Below, piece after piece: positions 34,491-44,444 of a stretch of DNA of 45,002 nucleotides. The DNA comes from Aphodosoma sp045600865 (GTDB lineage Bacteria > Bacteroidota > Bacteroidia > Bacteroidales > Paludibacteraceae), in contig JAZRYS010000268.1 in the NCBI GenBank assembly GCA_045600865.1, forward strand, positions 1 to 45,002. The letters run 5' to 3'. A model generated the notes under the pieces. It made no database searches and had not been told where the DNA came from. It saw only the letters and a list, made by a program, of their open reading frames with translations. A program made the translations under genes and the position numbers. Each line of letters starts with the position of its first letter. The first letter of the stretch is position 1.

Positions 34491-36419
34491 TTACTCCAAC
34501 AGCGCAAACCACTCTGCGCTCTTCTCCTCCAACGTCTTTTTCGCCTTTGCGTAACCATCCATCAGTTCCTCGTCGCTTTCTCCTGCGGCAAACCGCTCCT
34601 CCATGGCGGCTATCTCTTTCTCCAGAGTTCCAATCATCTCTTCCAGAGCAGCTATCTCCTTCTCGCGTTTCTTTTTCTCCTTGGCCTCCTCCTTACGCTT
34701 CTCGTAATCCACGCGACCGTCACTCACCACCTTTTCAGAAGGCGATGCAGCCACCGCATTACGGACTTCCATTCTCTCGCCCCTCATCTCCCAGCCTTGC
34801 TCACCCTCTTTGGCCAGTTTCAGTTCACGCAGGAACTCCTTTATTCCGCCAAGATGCAGTTTTATCCTTCCTCCTCCGAACTCATACACCTTATCCACAA
34901 GCCCGTCCATGAAATCACGGTCATGGCTCACCACAATCACAGTGCCGTTGAAAGCCTGAATGGCCTCTTTGAGCACCTCTTTCGAACGCATGTCAAGGTG
35001 GTTAGTAGGCTCATCCAATATCAGCAGGTTGACAGGTTCAAGCAACAGTCTTATCATCGCCAGACGGCTTCTCTCTCCACCACTGAGCACTTTCACCTGC
35101 TTGTCCGAAGCCTCACCGCCGAACATGAAAGCCCCGAGAATGTCACGAATCTTTGTTCTTATCTCCCCCACGGCTGCACGGTCAATAGTGTCAAACACAG
35201 TCAGTTCACCGTCCAAAAGTGATGCCTGATTTTGTGCAAAATAGCCAATCTTCACACCTTGGCATATTTTCAATGAACCATCGTAAGGCAGCTCGCCCAT
35301 TATGCACTTCACGAGAGTTGACTTTCCCTCGCCGTTCTTACCCACGAAGGCCACCTTCTCGCCACGTTTAATCTGCATGTCAACGTTCCTCAGAACTACG
35401 TGATTACCGTATGACTTAGTCAGGTTTTCAATATCCACAGGCAATGCACCCGAATGAGGTGCTGGCGGGAATTTAAGCCTCAAAGTCTGATTGTCAACCT
35501 CATCCACTTCAATACGCTCCAACTTCTCCAACTGTTTTATTCGGCTCTGCACCTGCACTGCTTTTGTAGCCTTGTAGCGAAATCTCTCGATGAAATCCTC
35601 GGTATCTTCTATCATCTTGCGCTGGTTCTCATACGCACGCAACTGCATCTCCCTGCGTTCAGCGCGGAGTTCCAGGTATTTCGAATAATTGGCTTTGTAG
35701 TCGTAAATCTGCCCGAGTGAAATTTCTATTGTACGTGTTGTCACAGCATCAAGGAAAGCCGTGTCGTGACTCACAAGCAGCAATGCGCTCTCGCTCTTTT
35801 TCAGAAAACCCTCCAGCCATTCAATCGACTCAATGTCAAGGTGGTTCGTAGGCTCATCCAGCAGCAGTATGTCAGGTCGTCCAAGCAGAATTTTAGCCAA
35901 TTCTATGCGCATTCGCCATCCTCCGCTGAATTCTGACGTCTGGCGGTCGAAATCTTTCCTTTCAAAGCCCAAGCCTACCAGAGTCCTTTCGATTTCAGCC
36001 ATCATCGTGCCACCACCCATCACCTCAATCCTATGATTCAGTTCGTCCAAACGTTCCAGCAGTTTTGCGTACTCTTCACTCTCGTAGTCAGTTCTCTCGC
36101 CAATCTCACTGACAATTCTGTCAGCCTCTTCCTGTGCGGCAATCACCCCGCCGAATGCCATTTTCACTTCGTCCATCAGGCTTCGCTTGTCCTCCGTGAG
36201 CAGATGTTGCGGCAGATAGCCCACCTTTGCCTCCTTTGGCATGGACACTGTTCCATGCGTAGGTTGCTGCAGACCGGCGAAAATCTTGAGCATTGTTGAC
36301 TTCCCCGCACCATTCCTGCCCGCCAATGCAATCTTCTCCTTGTCCATAATCATGAACGAAACCTCCTCAAACAGAGGAGTTCCCGTAAAGTCAACCGTCA
36401 AATCATTTACCGCAAACAT
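34491..36419 (-). CDS. ABC-F family ATPase
   Basis: The ATG at 36419 gives 642 residues, MFAVNDLTVDFTGTPLFEEV and onwards. Two ABC cassettes are seen: Walker A GRNGAGKST and GKNGEGKST, signatures FSGGWRMRIELAKILL and LSGGERSRLAMIRLLL, and Walker B ILLLDEPTNHLDIES and LLILDEPTNHLDMRS. They are joined by the helical interdomain linker, and there is no membrane domain. ABC-F proteins bind ribosomes and resolve stalling. The C-terminal coiled region (about residues 545-642) resembles the YheS/Uup type. The start lies after the promoter at 36450-36481; the longer frame to 36500 would begin upstream of it. Confidence 0.93.
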   Translation of the reverse strand: MFAVNDLTVDFTGTPLFEEVSFMIMDKEKIALAGRNGAGKSTMLKIFAGLQQPTHGTVSMPKEAKVGYLPQHLLTEDKRSLMDEVKMAFGGVIAAQEEADRIVSEIGERTDYESEEYAKLLERLDELNHRIEVMGGGTMMAEIERTLVGLGFERKDFDRQTSEFSGGWRMRIELAKILLGRPDILLLDEPTNHLDIESIEWLEGFLKKSESALLLVSHDTAFLDAVTTRTIEISLGQIYDYKANYSKYLELRAERREMQLRAYENQRKMIEDTEDFIERFRYKATKAVQVQSRIKQLEKLERIEVDEVDNQTLRLKFPPAPHSGALPVDIENLTKSYGNHVVLRNVDMQIKRGEKVAFVGKNGEGKSTLVKCIMGELPYDGSLKICQGVKIGYFAQNQASLLDGELTVFDTIDRAAVGEIRTKIRDILGAFMFGGEASDKQVKVLSGGERSRLAMIRLLLEPVNLLILDEPTNHLDMRSKEVLKEAIQAFNGTVIVVSHDRDFMDGLVDKVYEFGGGRIKLHLGGIKEFLRELKLAKEGEQGWEMRGERMEVRNAVAASPSEKVVSDGRVDYEKRKEEAKEKKKREKEIAALEEMIGTLEKEIAAMEERFAAGESDEELMDGYAKAKKTLEEKSAEWFALLE

Positions 36420-36449
36420 ATTTAACCCGCATTGTAACAATTCAGTTTG

Positions 36450-36481
36450 CAAAGGTACGACATTTTTTCGTACTATCCAAA
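36450..36481 (-). promoter_or_regulatory. Bacteroidetes promoter of the ABC-F operon
   Basis: TTTG (36478-36481), 20 bases, TACCTTTG (36450-36457) on the minus strand, 30 bases before the ATG at 36419. Confidence 0.85.
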
Positions 36482-36596
36482 CACTTGCGAATAAATTCAT
36501 CAGGTCATTTTTTGCATATCGCCATTAATCTATCCATAACTATCCAGTATTCTTGTGAAACAAAAGAATTTATCTGAAAATAATCCACCCAATTAT

Positions 36597-36627
36597 TTTG
36601 CCATGTCAAAATAATACACTACCTTTG
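36597..36627 (+). promoter_or_regulatory. Bacteroidetes promoter facing the second defence operon
   Basis: TTTG (36597-36600), 19 bases, TACCTTTG (36620-36627). The expected start near 36634 leaves about 510 bases before the helicase ATG at 37144, so it drives either a long leader or a separate RNA. Confidence 0.75.
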
Positions 36628-36633
36628 CAACGT

Positions 36634-37060
36634 GAAACCAGCGGTTCTTTGTAATTACGCCAAACTGCTGATTTACAAAATATATTACATATAAATAGCA
36701 TTGACTATCATTGTGGTATTCCAGAGAACAAGCTTGAGAAACTTCCAATTCTGAATAATCACCACATCAATGATGGTTGGCTCTTCCGTATATAGTCTAC
36801 GGCTGTGTGCTGAGAATTTGCCAATCGACGCAAGATAACGATTAGTTGATGCCAAACATTCCAATATTGGATTGTTGGCATTTTCTTATCTTGTGTCGGA
36901 GGTTCAGAAATTCTCAAGCTTGGCCTCAGGAATACCGTAAGATGATTGCCTGCAATCCTTTTCTTTTTGCAAGGCAGTAGTCTTGCCTTCCGCACACATA
37001 TACAAGCCAATTCGGTTGATTGATAGCAAATTGCTTTAATTAGCCGAGTTGGCTTGGATT
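36634..37060 (+). ncRNA. Hairpin-rich leader or separate structured RNA (candidate)
   Basis: This 430-base stretch has no credible gene. It holds, in order, CAGCGGTT/AACTGCTG (36639-36670) and a large branched inverted repeat. That repeat has outer arms ATCAT..GGTATTCC (36707-36722) with GGAATACC..ATGAT (36929-36946), next CAAGCTTGAGAA (36729-36740) with its complement at 36911-36922, next CGACGCAAGATAA (36826-36838) with 36886-36898, and a palindromic centre at 36860-36871. A small GCAAG/CTTGC hairpin near 36970 follows. A final 13-bp stem CAAGCCAATTCGG (37003-37015) pairs with 37044-37056 with one mismatch, and is followed by ATTGTTTT. The stems are nested consistently, which argues for selection or a palindromic insertion. 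A MITE is the alternative reading. Confidence 0.45.
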
Positions 37061-37143
37061 GTTTTATGTAGATTCAAATCTTGTATCTCACTAATAGTTC
37101 ATAAAAACGGATATATAGGCTAAAGCATATCATTATTAGTTCT

Positions 37144-40100
37144 ATGAAACTGAGAAATACCCTTATTGACAATTCAGCTGAAGGTTACAATATGACCGAA
37201 GTTGTAAAGGAATGCCTGAAGGATGAAGGCGTGACTGAGGTTTATATTGCTACAGGTTTTTGGGATCTAAGAGGAACAGAACTAATATATGACGAACTGG
37301 CTGAATTCCTAAAAAGGGATGGATGTAAATTCAGGCTGCTTATAGGTCAAGACCCTTACCTTTATGCTAAAGATGTAGAAAGTTATAAGACTGGCTCATA
37401 CGACAAACAGAAGAATGCTTGGCGAGTAGATTTGGATAATTTTGAGGCTCAGGAAAAGTATGTGAAGGTGGTCCAAATGCTGGTTGACAACATAAAAGAC
37501 AAAGATAACGAAAAGTTCCAGATTCATTTATACAAACCAGACGAAGCTCTTGAAGATCAGTTTCTTCATTCAAAATGCTATATTTTCAAAGGAGCAAACA
37601 AGGAGGAGGAACGAGAGATAGGTTACGGCATTATTGGCAGCTCAAATTTTACTCAAAAAGGGTTTGATGGAAATTCTGAATTGAATGTTCTTGAAACAGA
37701 ATCTGTAGATGTCATCACTCTTAATCCCAAGTACCCAAAAGATAAAAAGCATCTTCAGTGGTTCAACGAAAAATGGGAAAAATCCAAATCTTGGAATGAA
37801 GAATTTCTGCTCATTATCTCGCAGTCAAAAATGGGCGATAAAATTGATTTCAATGAACCTTCGGAAGGCTTGACAATTATTTCGGATAGCAATGGCAATA
37901 TAGACCATCTGACACCATACGAGCTTTATATTAAACTTTTGAACTACAAGTTTGGCGACCTTCTGGACGTAGATTCCACAAGAACTATAACAAGTTATAT
38001 ACCAAAAGACTTTTCGCCTCTTGAATACCAGATTGATGCCGTCAAGCAATGTTTTGGTATTATGCGTGCACATGGCGGTTTTATGCTTGCTGATGTCGTG
38101 GGCTTAGGCAAAACCATAGTTGGTACTCTCATCATAAAGCATTTCTTAAACTTTCCTGATGACGAACACGAACGCAAGGTCTTGATAGTTTCTCCTCCAG
38201 CAATTAAATCAGCTTGGATTGAAACAATCAGAGAATTCGATAAGGACGAGAACAATAGAATGGAACCTTTGATAGATTTCATTACTACAGGCTCAATTGC
38301 AAATCTGATAGATGAAACAGACGAAGATGCAGATACCGACAGTGGCAATTTCGAGCAGACATTGAATTACAATAATTATGGTCTTATTATAATCGACGAG
38401 AGTCACAAATTTCGAAATAAGGAGACTAATATGTATAAGTCTCTTGATGAACTGATAGCGCAGATTGGCATGAATTCTGGAGTATATCCTTATATAGGAT
38501 TGCTTTCTGCAACTCCTCAGAATAACACACCAGAAGACCTTCGCAATCAGATTTATCTTTTCGAACGAGATCACACTTATTGTACTCTTGAGAAAGTGGA
38601 TGGACGTAACCTTGAATCGTTCTTTGCAAAAATTATCAAACAATTCAAGATGCTTGTCTCTGAGGCTAACAAATTATCTTCAAAACAATACGAGTCAATT
38701 TCTGACGAGAGACGGCTTGCTGAAATCAACTTTGAGCTACAGAAAATATCTACTAAAATAAGGGATTGTGTACTTTGCGATATTCTTGTCCGTCGTACTC
38801 GAACGGATATTAAGAATTTCTATGCAGCCGATATTAAGACACAGAATCTTGTCTTTCCAGAGATATGTGGTCCAAACGTCCTTAAATATTACATGGACGA
38901 TGAGTTGTCTCAGCTATTTGCTGATACAATGAATCTGATTTCTCCCTCAGCATATTTTGATTTTGACGATTCTGAATATATATGTTATTATAGATATCGC
39001 GCCATTCAGTTTTTTGCAGATCCTGCAAACAAGAAAAAATACGAGGGTCGCGGTTCTATAAACGCAGAGAGGTTGGCAAAGCAACTTGCCAAGATTATGC
39101 AGATGCTTCTTGTTAAGCGTCTTGAGAGTTCGTTCTCCGCCTTTACCACATCTCTACTCAATCTTCGCAGATATACTGAGAATATGATTAGGATGTGGAA
39201 TAACGATACAATCTTTGTTTGTCCAGATATTGATATTAATGCTGAATTAGACTATAAAACGAAAGGGGAAAAACGCAATAGAAAGGTTACTTTTGATGAT
39301 TGTGTCGTTGACATACGCAAGAAGATTGACAAACTGAATAAGGCTGGTCGTAACGAGAAAGGCGAGAATGCTGAGTATCGACGCAATGATTTCGATTCTT
39401 GTTATATCAAGTTGTTAACGGCTGACTATGAATTGATTTCTGAGCTTTGCGAGCGTTGGACAAAAAATAGCGAAGACCCGAAACTTGATGAGTTCAAGGC
39501 AAAACTTAAGCCTGTCCTTTTCAATCCTGAAATAAATGCACCTCAAAAACTTGTAATCTTTTCAGAAGCTATAGATACTGTTAAGACCCTGAAAAGTGTT
39601 TGTGAACATCAAGGATACAATGTGCTTTATATCACTGCTGCTAATCGTGATGAAAATGAACAGGTCATTCGTGAGAATTTCGATGCAAACTATCGTGGAA
39701 AACAAAAATCTGATTACAACATAATTATTACGACAGAAGTACTTGCCGAAGGTATTAACCTTCACCGTGCGAATGTAATTCTGAATTATGATACCCCTTG
39801 GAACTCTACCCGCTTGATGCAGCGTATAGGACGTGTCAACCGTATAGGCAGCAGTCAACCTTTCGTTCATGTATTCAACTTCATGCCTTCAGCGCAGGGT
39901 GACAGTAAAATTCAACTTGTAGAAAAGGCTCACATCAAGCTTCAGTCGTTCCATACTCTTTTTGGCGAGGACAGCAAAATCTTCACGCAGGATGAAAAAG
40001 TTACCCAGTATGCATTGAACAAGTTCGTCAATGGCGAAGAGTCGGCTTACGAGAAATATATATATGAACTGAAGAAGTATCGTGATGAGAATCCTGAGCG

Positions 40101-40689
40101 TTACAAGTTTATCTGCCATAACGAAAACGGGCTTCAGATGGCTGTTATGCAGGAAAGTTTGGCGGGAGATTCATATTTCGTTGTACGAACTCCTAAGGTG
40201 AAAGGGCTCTTTGTTCATGTCGATGCAAATTGTAAAGCTTCAATAGTTCCTGGCATAGACTTCTATCCTGCTTTCAGATGTGATGTGGATGCAGACAGTG
40301 ATACTGTGCCAAGAGATTGGGAAAAACAATGCAAGGCTGCTATAAGGGCAGTAGGTCAGCATCTTGTGCGCATAAGTAGCAGTAAATCAAATAGCAAGCT
40401 CGCAACAGATGCAAAGGGAATTGTTTCCAAAATAGATGAAATAGATAATTTGTCTGTAGAATCTAAGAACTTGCTTGAACAGGCAGACAATATGATTCGC
40501 AAAGGGAATAGTGATATTATAAGAATCGTTATCGCCATTGGCAAGATTCTGTTTGACGAACAAGGTTCATTATTCAACCTTGAACAAACAGAAATTGATA
40601 AGATAATAGATGAAAAACTGAATTTCATTCATAAAGAACAATCAAAAACAGAAGGAGATCCAGAGGTTTATATGGGTCTTGCAAAATAA
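37144..40689 (+). CDS. PLD-nuclease / SNF2-family helicase fusion, second copy
   Basis: This 1181-residue protein has the same layout as the 8684-12094 protein: an N-terminal phospholipase D-like domain with a single HxK motif (HSK at 142-144, then GSSNFTQKGFDGNSELNV) and an SNF2 motor. The motor has motif I LADVVGLGKT (about 315-324), DESH (about 418), LLSATPQNN and motif VI QRIGRVNRIG (about 893-902). The overall sequence is clearly diverged from the first copy, so this is not a recent duplication. It would act as the ATP-driven translocase and nuclease of a restriction system, with the methyltransferase 12 bases downstream as partner. The leader upstream is unusually long and structured. 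Confidence 0.9.
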   Translation: MKLRNTLIDNSAEGYNMTEVVKECLKDEGVTEVYIATGFWDLRGTELIYDELAEFLKRDGCKFRLLIGQDPYLYAKDVESYKTGSYDKQKNAWRVDLDNFEAQEKYVKVVQMLVDNIKDKDNEKFQIHLYKPDEALEDQFLHSKCYIFKGANKEEEREIGYGIIGSSNFTQKGFDGNSELNVLETESVDVITLNPKYPKDKKHLQWFNEKWEKSKSWNEEFLLIISQSKMGDKIDFNEPSEGLTIISDSNGNIDHLTPYELYIKLLNYKFGDLLDVDSTRTITSYIPKDFSPLEYQIDAVKQCFGIMRAHGGFMLADVVGLGKTIVGTLIIKHFLNFPDDEHERKVLIVSPPAIKSAWIETIREFDKDENNRMEPLIDFITTGSIANLIDETDEDADTDSGNFEQTLNYNNYGLIIIDESHKFRNKETNMYKSLDELIAQIGMNSGVYPYIGLLSATPQNNTPEDLRNQIYLFERDHTYCTLEKVDGRNLESFFAKIIKQFKMLVSEANKLSSKQYESISDERRLAEINFELQKISTKIRDCVLCDILVRRTRTDIKNFYAADIKTQNLVFPEICGPNVLKYYMDDELSQLFADTMNLISPSAYFDFDDSEYICYYRYRAIQFFADPANKKKYEGRGSINAERLAKQLAKIMQMLLVKRLESSFSAFTTSLLNLRRYTENMIRMWNNDTIFVCPDIDINAELDYKTKGEKRNRKVTFDDCVVDIRKKIDKLNKAGRNEKGENAEYRRNDFDSCYIKLLTADYELISELCERWTKNSEDPKLDEFKAKLKPVLFNPEINAPQKLVIFSEAIDTVKTLKSVCEHQGYNVLYITAANRDENEQVIRENFDANYRGKQKSDYNIIITTEVLAEGINLHRANVILNYDTPWNSTRLMQRIGRVNRIGSSQPFVHVFNFMPSAQGDSKIQLVEKAHIKLQSFHTLFGEDSKIFTQDEKVTQYALNKFVNGEESAYEKYIYELKKYRDENPERYKFICHNENGLQMAVMQESLAGDSYFVVRTPKVKGLFVHVDANCKASIVPGIDFYPAFRCDVDADSDTVPRDWEKQCKAAIRAVGQHLVRISSSKSNSKLATDAKGIVSKIDEIDNLSVESKNLLEQADNMIRKGNSDIIRIVIAIGKILFDEQGSLFNLEQTEIDKIIDEKLNFIHKEQSKTEGDPEVYMGLAK

Positions 40690-40701
40690 AATTATATTAC
40701 T

Positions 40702-43700
40702 ATGTCTAGCAGAGAACTTCAAGATTATTTGAGTCAGAGATTTCAGGGACAGGAATCTTTTATGGAAACTGTCTTGAATCCAATATTCGAAGGTATTCAA
40801 TTTGACGATGCATGGGGGTTGGAAATGTTGGAGAATGATGAATCTCTTAATTCCATTGCAAGTCGCAATGGAGTTGAATCAGTAATCAAATATGGTACTT
40901 TTAAACTACCCTTCAATCCTGTAGAAGTGTTTGAGATAACTGTGAGCGACCGAGTTGTTATGCGTCGAAATCGTGTGGGCATTCAGCAGGTTGTTCATCG
41001 TATTATAGATACATACTCCTCTGCATTCATTATTTTTCACTACAAAGATTCTTCTTCGTGGGATTGGCGTTTCACATTCTGCCAGAAGGACGACAAGGTA
41101 GTTACCGAAAACAAACGCTATACTTTTCTTCTTGGTCCAGGTCAATCCTGCCGTACTGCTGCATTGAACTTCCATAGACTATTTGAAAAGAGTGGCAATA
41201 TTGAAAAAAAAGACCTCGTAGAGGCATTCAATGTAGAGGCTCTTTCAAAGGAATTTTTCGACAAATACAAGGCATTCTATACTCGTTTTGTCGATTTCAT
41301 GCTGGATGAAACCAATGGTATGCGGGCAGATTTCATCGACACAGAATTTGACCATAATGGAAAGTCAACAAATGATATAAAGGATAGGGAGGAGAAACCT
41401 ATCCGCAATTATGTAAAGCGACTTCTCGGTCGTCTTGTATTCCTGCAGTTCCTTCAGAAGAAGGGATGGCTTGGAGTGCCAGCTGACAAACAGTGGGGTG
41501 ATGGAGACTTGAATTTCCTGCAGAATCTATTTGGTAATGCTACGCAAGCGCAGAAGGATAATTTTCTCGACAAAGTGCTTGAGCCCCTGTTTTTTAAAGC
41601 ATTAGATAAAGACAGGTCTGCCGATAATGACCTGTTTGATACAGGTGTCAAGGAATTCCGCAATGTAAAGATACCATATCTCAATGGAGGACTGTTCTCT
41701 CGCGACAAATATGACGAACCTGATTCTGTGTTTGATGCCAAACTGTTTGAACAACTCTTTGAGTTCTTTTCGGAGTACAATTTCACAATAGACGAGAATG
41801 ATCCCAATGACGCAGAGGTTGGTATTGACCCAGAAATGCTTGGACGTATTTTTGAAAACCTGCTTGAAGACAATAAAGACAAAGGTGCATATTATACACC
41901 AAAAGAGATTGTGCATTATATGTGCCGAGAGTCACTCATCGCATATCTCCAGACGGATATTTCAGATGAACCAACACGTGAAATTATTAGGAGTTTCGTC
42001 ACTACTCATGACGACAACCTGCTCCGAAAAGTTTCCGATTCTTTTGCAGACAAGATTGATCTCTTGCTCAAGAATGTAAAGGTATGCGACCCTGCCATAG
42101 GTTCAGGTGCATTCCCGATGGGTCTTTTGCGTGAACTGTATCTGTGTAGAAGTGCAATTGAGGGCTATGAGCAAAATGTTTCTTCCCAAATCAAGAAAGA
42201 TATCATTCAGCAGAATATCTATGGCGTAGATATCGAGAAGGGGGCTGTAGATATTGCACGTCTTCGCTTCTGGCTCACCCTGATACTTGACGAAGAAACG
42301 CCACATGCACTTCCAAATCTTGATTTCAAGATTATGCAGGGTAATTCTCTTCTGGAACAATATAGAGGAATTGATTTAAAAGACATCGTTTGTTCCAATT
42401 CAGAACGTAATAAACAATATAAATTAGTTTTTGATGAAGAGTCAACTGCCGAAGCACTTTTGAAGGAGCATATACATCACTACTATAGAGTTGAAAACCA
42501 AAAGGAAAAGAAACGACTGTCCGATAAAATTGAACAGGCAATAAGGTCTTTGATTCTTGCCAAAACATTTGGCAATAAAGAGATTGAAAAAGACGTAAGG
42601 ACATTGGATTTCAAGAATAATTCTGATTTCTTTTTGTGGCATACATATTTCAAGGAGGTATTCGATGACGGAGGCTTTGATATTATCATTGGAAATCCTC
42701 CTTATGGTGCAAAACTTAGTTTTGTTGAAAAAGAATTACTGAAGAAAAGTTTTGACACGACAAAAACCATCAAAAATATACAAAAGGGTTCTATGGATAC
42801 ATATACTATGTTCATAGAATTGTCGTATCAATTATTGTCAAAAGGCGGTTATATATCTTTTATCGTTCCTATTTCAATCACTTCGAGTGATTCTATGTCT
42901 GGAATTCATAGATTGTTATTGAATAATTGCGAAGAAATAAAGGTATCGTCTTATGCAGTTCGTCCTAAACCAGTATTTGAAAATGCAGTTGTTAATACTT
43001 CTATTTTGATGTTTAGAAAAACGTTAACTCCATGTACACGTCTAATGTCAACAAAAATGTATAGGAGAAGTAAAGAATTTAACTTGCAAAATCTTGTTGA
43101 CAATTTGCATTTTGTAGAGGTTAAGGACTATTTGAAATATGGTCGTATTCCTAAAATAGGAAGTCAAGTTGAAATTGATATATTGAGAAAATTAAGATTA
43201 TTTAATTCCATTAGTGACTACATGGTAAGTACGGGCGGCAAGCCAATTTTTTATCGCTTTGCAGGTGGCAGATACTTTAAAGTAGTTACTAATTATACAA
43301 CAAATTCTTCCGCCGAAAGAACATTGTTATTGAAAGAGAAATATGCTGATGCTATTGGATGTGTATTAAGTAGTAGCTTGTCATTTTGGTTTTATCAAAT
43401 ATATTCAGACAATTTAAACTGGAAGGATTGTGAAATTACTTCCTTTCCTATTCCATGTTATACTGATGAACAAATTTATTATTTGAATAATCTGTATCAA
43501 AAGTATCTCATTGACATAGAAAATAATATCAATAATAGAAAAACTAGTGCCAATTCTACTTACAATGTATCGCATTTTAGAGAATATAAAATAGTAAAGT
43601 CAAAGTCCATAATTGATGAGATAGACGATTATATTTGTCCATTGTATGGTTTGACAGATGAAGAATGTGATTTTATTAAAAACTACGAATTGGGATTTAG

Positions 43701-43719
43701 AATGTCTGGTGATGATTGA
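40702..43719 (+). CDS. Eco57I-class N6-adenine DNA methyltransferase, second copy
   Basis: The 1005-residue protein has an N-terminal region of about 380 residues and the beginning of the methyltransferase domain at LGRIFENLLEDNKDKGAYYT. SAM motif I is DPAIGSGAFPMG at 463-474, and catalytic motif IV is GNPPYGAKLS at about 664-673. A C-terminal specificity region of about 250 residues follows. There is no inverted repeat, silent cassette or recombinase beside it, so its target should be fixed. I see no nuclease motif in it. It starts 12 bases after the helicase stop and forms a two-gene operon with it. The 3' third is noticeably more AT-rich than the catalytic part, as often seen for exchanged specificity domains. 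Confidence 0.9.
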   Translation: MSSRELQDYLSQRFQGQESFMETVLNPIFEGIQFDDAWGLEMLENDESLNSIASRNGVESVIKYGTFKLPFNPVEVFEITVSDRVVMRRNRVGIQQVVHRIIDTYSSAFIIFHYKDSSSWDWRFTFCQKDDKVVTENKRYTFLLGPGQSCRTAALNFHRLFEKSGNIEKKDLVEAFNVEALSKEFFDKYKAFYTRFVDFMLDETNGMRADFIDTEFDHNGKSTNDIKDREEKPIRNYVKRLLGRLVFLQFLQKKGWLGVPADKQWGDGDLNFLQNLFGNATQAQKDNFLDKVLEPLFFKALDKDRSADNDLFDTGVKEFRNVKIPYLNGGLFSRDKYDEPDSVFDAKLFEQLFEFFSEYNFTIDENDPNDAEVGIDPEMLGRIFENLLEDNKDKGAYYTPKEIVHYMCRESLIAYLQTDISDEPTREIIRSFVTTHDDNLLRKVSDSFADKIDLLLKNVKVCDPAIGSGAFPMGLLRELYLCRSAIEGYEQNVSSQIKKDIIQQNIYGVDIEKGAVDIARLRFWLTLILDEETPHALPNLDFKIMQGNSLLEQYRGIDLKDIVCSNSERNKQYKLVFDEESTAEALLKEHIHHYYRVENQKEKKRLSDKIEQAIRSLILAKTFGNKEIEKDVRTLDFKNNSDFFLWHTYFKEVFDDGGFDIIIGNPPYGAKLSFVEKELLKKSFDTTKTIKNIQKGSMDTYTMFIELSYQLLSKGGYISFIVPISITSSDSMSGIHRLLLNNCEEIKVSSYAVRPKPVFENAVVNTSILMFRKTLTPCTRLMSTKMYRRSKEFNLQNLVDNLHFVEVKDYLKYGRIPKIGSQVEIDILRKLRLFNSISDYMVSTGGKPIFYRFAGGRYFKVVTNYTTNSSAERTLLLKEKYADAIGCVLSSSLSFWFYQIYSDNLNWKDCEITSFPIPCYTDEQIYYLNNLYQKYLIDIENNINNRKTSANSTYNVSHFREYKIVKSKSIIDEIDDYICPLYGLTDEECDFIKNYELGFRMSGDD

Positions 43720-43892
43720 AAATTAAAAACAATCAAATTTATAAACGTTGACTATTCGGTTTAATTGTTGATCCAGAAGCAAAATATCAGGTGACGACAA
43801 AGACTTATTTCAAGCATAAATGATATTGGCAACACTAAGACGATTATTGTGTTTCAGCTGTTTCAATTGAAATTGTGTACACTCATTTTTTC

Positions 43893-43916
43893 TACTATTA
43901 CGAGGTAATAATAGTA
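43893..43916. repeat. Short palindrome
   Basis: TACTATTA (43893-43900) and TAATAGTA (43909-43916) form an 8-bp perfect stem about 175 bases after the methyltransferase stop. It has no T-run directly after it on the plus strand, so it is weak as a terminator. Confidence 0.5.
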
Positions 43917-43947
43917 CTCACTATGTGTCAAGAGAAAAAAGTACCCT

Positions 43948-44020
43948 CAGGATTTTTACTGAAACAATTGAACTAATTGAAACGTTATAAAGGTATGTTG
44001 GGGTGCAGGATTTTTACTGA
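43948..44020 (+). repeat. Pair of 15-bp direct repeats
   Basis: CAGGATTTTTACTGA occurs at 43948-43962 and again at 44006-44020, 58 bases apart, in the otherwise gene-free region after the second methyltransferase. No coding frame spans them. Confidence 0.7.
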
Positions 44021-44100
44021 GATTATGAGATTGTGAGATTTTACTATCCGGCGGATGGTCGTTCGGAGTAGAGAAATGGTCCGAAATGCCTTTTTTGACC

Positions 44101-44141
44101 CTCTGCTATTTCTCTGCTATTTCTCTGCTATTTCTCTGCTA
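44101..44141 (+). repeat. 11-bp tandem repeat, 3.7 copies
   Basis: CTCTGCTATTT is repeated head to tail from 44101 to 44141. It is followed at once by AGAGCAGAGG, which is complementary to the unit and could pair with it as a hairpin. The unit length would allow slippage. Confidence 0.85.
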
Positions 44142-44386
44142 AAGAGCAGAGGCATAGCGAAGGATTAACGGAACTTCTCATTTCTCTATCAGTTGTGCAG
44201 CCTCTTCCCCGAAAGTTTGTATGCTTCATTCAAGTCTATATCCTCACCATCGCCTTCAATACTAAATTTTTATCTATATATGTAGTATACCCTTGCTTTA
44301 TCTCAAATCGGTCATTAGAATTTGATGAATGAGGTTTCTATAGAGGATAGTGGTGCGTTCAGAGTGACTTCGCTGATATTCCAGTG

Positions 44387-44444
44387 TGAACTCGAATTGA
44401 ACTCGATTCTTCTCCGTTCTGAAACGGACGAGAATCGAGTTCAC
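44387..44444. repeat. Long palindrome (stem-loop) with competing arms
   Basis: GAACTCGATTCT (44399-44410) pairs perfectly with 44431-44442, with an inner CCGTT/AACGG stem. GTGAACTCGA (44387-44396) can instead pair with 44435-44444. Copies of AGCGAAGGCA follow. It resembles a repetitive extragenic element. Confidence 0.75.

Noticed and set aside
36640..36720. Possible tRNA-like fold after the 36597 promoter
   Set aside because: It lacks a T-loop GTTCRAnnC box and a proper acceptor stem; only simple hairpins are present.
36759..37010. An 83-codon minus-strand frame in the leader of the second restriction operon
   Set aside because: It lies inside the nested inverted repeats, has no ribosome site, and its composition follows the palindromes; the structured-DNA reading is better.
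36634..37060. Retron-type RNA
   Set aside because: There is no reverse transcriptase gene in the neighbourhood.
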